Below the pieces are notes generated by a model that had not been told where the DNA came from, searched no databases, and saw nothing but the letters and a program-made list of their open reading frames with translations. A DNA stretch of 9,999 nucleotides from Betaproteobacteria bacterium (lineage in GTDB: Bacteria; Pseudomonadota; Gammaproteobacteria; Burkholderiales; SG8-39). The stretch is taken from positions 1-9,999 of the forward strand of contig CANIIN010000060.1 in NCBI GenBank assembly GCA_947467405.1. Direction: 5' to 3'. Both the position numbers and the translations under genes were made by a program. Shown here one piece after another: positions 6,795-9,999 of the stretch. The stretch's first letter is position 1, and every line of letters starts with the position of its first letter.

Positions 6795-7985
6795 TCAGGC
6801 GGCTTGGATGACCAGCTTGTCGCGTTCCATGCCGGCGATGTCTTCGGCGCCATAGCCGAGTTCGGCGAGGATCTCGCGGCTGTGTTCGCCCATGTGGGGT
6901 GCTGCGGGCATTTTCCCGGTGCGCTCGGTGCCAGGATAGTGCGGCAGCGGCAATTTGCCATACGGTGCCTGATCCGTTTCGGCGAAATAGCCCATGTGAC
7001 GCATCTGTTCGTCATCGCGCATTTCCGCATAGGTGCGAACGGGGGCGAACAGCACGTCATTCTTCTGGAACAGCACCGACCATTCCTGCGTGGTGCGTTC
7101 GACCATGATTTTCGCCACGTTGCTGTTGATCTCCTCCGGTATCTGCCCGCGCAGCGCGCTGGTGGCGTAGCGCGGTTCCTCCAACCAATCCTCTCGAGAG
7201 AATGAACGACACAGCCCTTCCCACATGGCGGGCTGCACCGTGCCGATCACCATGTAGCCATCCTTGGTGGCGAAGACGCCCGATGGCACGGTGAGCGGGG
7301 GCTGGAACTGTCCCGAGAACAGGAAGTCGTCGACGATGGGCCCGGCCTGGAAGGCTGCGCAGCATTCGGCCAGCGAGATCTCCAGATGTCGGCCGCGAGC
7401 GGTTCCGCCGCGCCGGTCGCGCGCATACAGCGCGGTGCCGACGCATTGCGCGGCAAAGAGTGCCGTGACATTGTCCGGCACCAGTATGCCGATGCGTTGC
7501 GGCAGGCCGGCGGGATTGCGGTTGGCGACGCACATGCCGCTCATGGCCTGCACCACGGAATCAGTGGCCGCCTTGTTGGCGTCTGGACCCGAGTCGCCGA
7601 ATCCGGTAATGGAAACGTAGATCAGCTGCGGATTGACGGCCGCCAGCGCGGCATAGTCGAGTCCGAGTTTCTTCATCACGCCGGGACGGAAATTCTGCAC
7701 GAACACATCGGCACGCTCGGCCATTTTCAGGATCAGGTCCCGTCCCGCGGATTTGGCGGCATCCACGCAGATGGAGCGTTTGCCGATATTGCCGGAGATC
7801 GCCAGCGCGCTCATGCCTTCCTGGCCGCCGCCGATGTAGCGGATCCAGTCGCCGGTCGGCGGCTCGATCTTGATCACGTTCGCACCCTGGTGCCCGAGCA
7901 GGACGGCGCAGGTCGGTCCGGCGACGCCCTGGCTCATGTCGAGAACGTTCAGGCCGGCATAGGGGCGGTTATCGGTGTTATTCAC
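6795..7985 (-). CDS. CaiB/BaiF-family (class III) CoA-transferase
   Basis: This 396-aa protein is a family III CoA-transferase, which moves CoA between carboxylic acids through an enzyme-bound aspartyl anhydride/thioester. The typical N-terminal segment GLNVLDMSQGVAGP is at 11-24, with IKIEPPTGD at 39-46 and following, FVQNFRPG at 95-102, and SITGFGDSGP at 125-134. D171, in a VPDNVTALFA context, is the likely nucleophile by alignment to formyl-CoA transferase. The C-terminal HMGEHSREILAELGY segment is also typical, and length is normal. The start is GTG (7983-7985) with only a weak GGAA upstream; the next in-frame Met is residue 17, inside the conserved fold, so GTG is preferred. It converges on icmF. 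A terminator separates it from the transporter gene upstream, so it is probably transcribed alone. The acid substrate cannot be deduced; a role in activating a branched or short-chain acid is only suggested by its neighbours. Confidence 0.93.
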   Translation of the reverse strand: MNNTDNRPYAGLNVLDMSQGVAGPTCAVLLGHQGANVIKIEPPTGDWIRYIGGGQEGMSALAISGNIGKRSICVDAAKSAGRDLILKMAERADVFVQNFRPGVMKKLGLDYAALAAVNPQLIYVSITGFGDSGPDANKAATDSVVQAMSGMCVANRNPAGLPQRIGILVPDNVTALFAAQCVGTALYARDRRGGTARGRHLEISLAECCAAFQAGPIVDDFLFSGQFQPPLTVPSGVFATKDGYMVIGTVQPAMWEGLCRSFSREDWLEEPRYATSALRGQIPEEINSNVAKIMVERTTQEWSVLFQKNDVLFAPVRTYAEMRDDEQMRHMGYFAETDQAPYGKLPLPHYPGTERTGKMPAAPHMGEHSREILAELGYGAEDIAGMERDKLVIQAA

Positions 7986-8206
7986 GGCTGATTCCGTTCA
8001 GGCAAGAAAGTTTGAATGGCATGAGCCGCTAGGATACGGCGAATCGCGCAACGATTGCATGGGGTAGGCGCGATTTCCATACCGGCCTGGCCACACGTCT
8101 ATCGATTGGAGCCAGGGCGTGATCCATGAGGTCATGGCTACCCCGCGCGAAGCAATGGACGCACCGGAAACCGGTATTGAGAAGCAGGTCTGCGGCGAGC
8201 GGTCAC
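7986..8206. promoter_or_regulatory. CoA-transferase upstream region, no clear promoter
   Basis: This 221-bp gap must hold the promoter of the leftward CoA-transferase gene. No convincing -35/-10 pair is visible on the - strand. It has small inverted repeats, AATCG/CGATT (8042-8056) and ACCGG-AAA-CCGGT (8163-8175), that could bind a regulator. A + strand frame from an ATG at 8134 to a TAG at 8269-8271 runs through the neighbouring terminator and is not called as a gene. Confidence 0.3.
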
Positions 8207-8239
8207 AAAAAAACGGCGCAACCCAAAGGCTGCGCCGTT
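8207..8239 (-). terminator. Intrinsic terminator of the transporter binding-protein gene
   Basis: Read on the - strand, AACGGCGCA and TGCGCCGTT form a perfect 9-bp GC-rich stem (8212-8220 with 8231-8239) around a 10-nt loop, followed by seven U residues (complement of 8207-8213). This is a textbook rho-independent terminator. It lies 235 bp past the binding-protein stop codon, so the two repeat copies in between belong to that gene's 3' untranslated region. Confidence 0.88.
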
Positions 8240-8267
8240 CTTGCTTGAGGATTTGCTCCTCGGGCGC

Positions 8268-8373
8268 TTAGGGATTCACTGAACAAGGGGGCAAGCCCCC
8301 TTGTATATCCCCCACTTCAGAGGGAAGCGCCGACGGCGTTGTGCATATTCGCAACTTGATCAGCGCTTCCTTA
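8268..8373 (+). repeat. 106-bp repeat, tandem copy A
   Basis: The left arm is 8268-8328, the core 8329-8353 and the right arm 8354-8373. The left arm contains a perfect 10-bp hairpin (ACAAGGGGGC with GCCCCCTTGT, 2-nt loop), then a second short stem TCCC/GGGA. The right arm contains TGATCA and AGCGCT. The outer ends pair imperfectly (14 of 19 positions), so the whole unit can fold as one long hairpin. It abuts copy B, sharing TTA at 8371-8373. Arms match copy B at 80 of 81 positions while the core matches at 7 of 25. Confidence 0.9.
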
Positions 8374-8476
8374 GGGATTCACTGAACAAGGGGGCATGCC
8401 CCCTTGTATATCCCCCACTTCAGAGGGAAGCTTTTCGGAGCATGCTGCTTTTCTGCACTTGATCAGCGCTTCCTTA
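8371..8476 (+). repeat. 106-bp repeat, tandem copy B
   Basis: The left arm is 8371-8431, the core 8432-8456 and the right arm 8457-8476. The only arm difference from copy A is the hairpin loop (AT instead of AA), which turns the hairpin into a continuous palindrome. The period between the two copies is 103 bp. Its terminal TTA (8474-8476) is, on the - strand, the TAA stop codon of the binding-protein gene, so this element begins exactly where that reading frame ends. Confidence 0.9.
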
Positions 8477-9691
8477 GCAGCCCACGCGCTTCATCTGGCC
8501 ATCGGAGCGCAGCTGGTGCGGGTTTTCTGCCATCACCAGTGCAGCCGAGCTGATCAGGAAGTGGCTGGTCTTGCTGGCCAGCAGCGGCGAGGACAATACG
8601 CCCTTCAGCGTACCGGCATTGGCCTCCATCCATGTGGCGAAGGCCGGACCGTCGACCTTCTTGGCGCCTTCCAGACCGGCCTTGAGCGCATACACCGAGT
8701 CGTAGATATAGGCGACGACCAGCGGGGCGTAACGGGCATAGTTGGCGGAGTCGAATTCGCGCAGGCGGTCTTTCAGCTTGCCGAATTCGGAACCGCCCAC
8801 CGGGTCGTTCTGGCAGTGGGTCACTGACTTGTAATTGACCGCGACCACGTCCTTGTAGGCGGCTGCGCCAGCGATCTTCACCGTGTTGACGGCCTGTGCC
8901 ACCACCGTATTGTTGCCGACCACCTTGATGTTCCAGCCCATTTCCTCGCGGTTCTTGAGGATGTAGCCGGTGTCGGAGCCGGTGCCCGTCAGGACGATGA
9001 GGTACTCCGGGTTGGTCCGGCGCAACGACAGCATTTGCGGCGTCATGTCGGTGGCGGTCAGGGCGTATTCCTGCGCCCCCTTCAACTCGATGTTGCGCTT
9101 GGCAAGGTCGCGCTTCAGGGCATCAACCGTCGAGACCGTCTGTGCACCGGCGTCGTGAATGATCGCCACCGACTTCGCGTGTGCCGAAGTCGCCAGGTAA
9201 TTGGCGATCGCTTCGGCCTGCGTGTCGGCACTGGGCAGCATGCTGAAGTGATAGGGCCCGAGCGCAGGCGTCATGGCCGCCGAGCCGGTGACGCTGATCG
9301 ATGGCACTTTTCCTTCATTCAGAATGGGGATGGTTGCCAGTGTGATCTGGCTGGCGATCGGCCCGATCATGGCATCGACTTTTTCGCGCTGTACCAGACG
9401 GCGCATTTCGGTGACGGCGGCGGTGGGATCGGATTGGTCATCGCCCTGAAGGACGCGCACCTGACGGCCGAGGATGCCGCCTGCCGCGTTGATTTCCTTC
9501 ACGGCGAGATTGACGGCGACAATGCCGTTGAAACCGCTCTGGTTGGCGGCGCCGGTGAATGACGACAGAAATCCGAGCTTGATCGGCTCCTGATTGCTCT
9601 GGGCGAAACTGGCACCCGGAATGCTTGTTGCGGCCATCGCCAACGCGATGGACACGCCCGCGTAAAGGGCCTTTCTGCGTGATGGAACCAT
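8474..9691 (-). CDS. ABC transporter periplasmic binding protein, branched-chain amino acid (LivK) type
   Basis: This 405-aa protein is a periplasmic solute receptor of the LivJ/LivK (Peripla_BP_6) family, which delivers ligand to an ABC importer. The N-terminus has SRRK at 4-7, a hydrophobic stretch from about 9 to 22 and an ASFA signal-peptidase site ending at 30. The mature domain opens with PIKLGFLSSFTGAANQSG (36-53), then VNLAVKEINAAGGILGRQV (60-78), IGPIASQIT (109-117) and AYIYDSVYALKAGLEG (327-342), all typical of the fold. C293 and the C-terminal C405 are the only cysteines and could form a disulfide. ATG at 9689-9691 is chosen over an upstream in-frame ATG at 9740-9742 because AGGAGG lies 4 nt before it and the signal peptide then starts correctly. 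No permease or ATPase genes are in the window. The ligand is unknown; such receptors also bind aromatic, dicarboxylic or other organic acids. Confidence 0.93.
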   Translation of the reverse strand: MVPSRRKALYAGVSIALAMAATSIPGASFAQSNQEPIKLGFLSSFTGAANQSGFNGIVAVNLAVKEINAAGGILGRQVRVLQGDDQSDPTAAVTEMRRLVQREKVDAMIGPIASQITLATIPILNEGKVPSISVTGSAAMTPALGPYHFSMLPSADTQAEAIANYLATSAHAKSVAIIHDAGAQTVSTVDALKRDLAKRNIELKGAQEYALTATDMTPQMLSLRRTNPEYLIVLTGTGSDTGYILKNREEMGWNIKVVGNNTVVAQAVNTVKIAGAAAYKDVVAVNYKSVTHCQNDPVGGSEFGKLKDRLREFDSANYARYAPLVVAYIYDSVYALKAGLEGAKKVDGPAFATWMEANAGTLKGVLSSPLLASKTSHFLISSAALVMAENPHQLRSDGQMKRVGC

Positions 9692-9999
9692 GTTGCCTCC
9701 TGTTGGATATGGGGTTGGTACTGCGTGCTTCATATTCGGCATACGGGACCGTGTGCTCTATGACACGCAATGGTTATCGTTCCCGGTTCAGCGAGTTTCA
9801 TTATAGGGGAATCACGGAAAATTCAGTATCCTCAATTGCCGTCTTGAAACAGGCACCAGTGTGAATCAGGCACTTGTGCGTCATGATGCGGCACGTTGTG
9901 CGTGCCTGCGGGCAAGCCGGATAGAGCGATTGCATTGATCGCGACTTTCGAAGTATTGAATGAAAGCTGATGAATTGAATGACGCATTGCAGCACGGTG
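9692..9999 (-). promoter_or_regulatory. Upstream regulatory region of the binding-protein gene
   Basis: No credible gene lies in these 308 bases. On the - strand there is a perfect -10 hexamer TATAAT (9805-9800), predicting a start of transcription near 9793 and a leader of about 100 nt. The -35 region is poor, which suggests activator dependence. Further upstream CAGGCAC occurs twice in direct orientation (9850-9856 and 9867-9873) and once inverted (9902-9908), the last next to a GGCACG/CGTGCC hairpin (9890-9906). A further inverted repeat GCGAT/ATCGC is at 9926-9942. A 64-codon - strand frame starting at 9995 covers the -10 box and looks spurious. Confidence 0.55.
9695..9701 (-). promoter_or_regulatory. 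Strong ribosome binding site that sets the binding-protein start
   Basis: On the - strand AGGAGGC precedes the ATG at 9691-9689 by a few bases. It is the best Shine-Dalgarno match in the window and decides against the in-frame ATG 51 bases further upstream, which would add 17 residues in front of a normal signal peptide. Confidence 0.85.

Noticed and set aside
8134..8271. A 45-codon + strand frame ending at the left edge of repeat copy A
   Set aside because: It has no well-spaced ribosome binding site and runs through the terminator hairpin of the opposite strand; its stop is contributed by the repeat.
8434..8444. An 11-nt piece of core B (TTCGGAGCATG) recurs exactly inside icmF at 4986-4996, so a - strand core RNA would be antisense to icmF mRNA
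   Set aside because: With three 25-nt cores, two strands and a 10-kb target, an 11-nt match is expected about 0.2 times by chance. It is too short to claim targeting.
8268..8476. The tandem repeats as a CRISPR array
   Set aside because: The conserved part (81 nt) is far longer than CRISPR repeats, there are only two tandem units, no cas gene is present, and a solo unit with the same layout occurs at 32-137.
9801..9995. A 64-codon - strand frame upstream of the binding-protein gene
   Set aside because: It overlaps the predicted -10 box and has no recognisable domain or clear ribosome binding site.

Overview
The window is GC-rich bacterial chromosomal DNA with tightly packed genes. The gene set fits a proteobacterium, most likely a betaproteobacterium: fused isobutyryl-CoA mutase, class III CoA-transferase, LivK-type binding protein, and a beta-CASP nuclease beside a long-form thymidine/AMP phosphorylase. 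This placement is inferred from gene content and was not searched.

Left part (1-3158, + strand): one copy of a 106-bp repeat (32-137) precedes a beta-CASP metallo-beta-lactamase ribonuclease-like gene (172-1536). After a 107-bp gap with two inverted repeats comes a 504-aa phosphorylase (1644-3158) resembling archaeal AMP phosphorylase. Together they could form an RNA-to-nucleotide-to-ribose-phosphate salvage unit.

Middle (3159-6693, + strand): a structured intergenic region carries a 10-bp inverted repeat, a candidate promoter whose spacer is filled by a perfect 16-bp palindrome, and a leader with competing pairings near the ribosome binding site. It leads into icmF (3388-6693), the single-chain B12-dependent isobutyryl-CoA mutase with its own G-protein chaperone domain; all key motifs are intact.

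Right part (6694-9999, - strand): a CaiB/BaiF-family CoA-transferase (6795-7985) converges on icmF. Further right is a branched-chain-amino-acid-type ABC transporter binding protein (8474-9691) with a signal peptide, a strong ribosome binding site and a TATAAT -10 box. Between its stop codon and its intrinsic terminator (8207-8239) sit two tandem copies of the 106-bp repeat. An acyl-CoA or branched-acid uptake and catabolism theme links the right-hand genes, but they are separate transcription units.

The most unusual object is the 106-bp repeat. All three copies have identical architecture (61-nt left arm, 25-nt core, 20-nt right arm). The two tandem copies match at 80 of 81 arm positions but at only 7 of 25 core positions, which is about the chance level. 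No CRISPR array, tRNA, rRNA, insertion-sequence transposase or toxin-antitoxin gene is visible.
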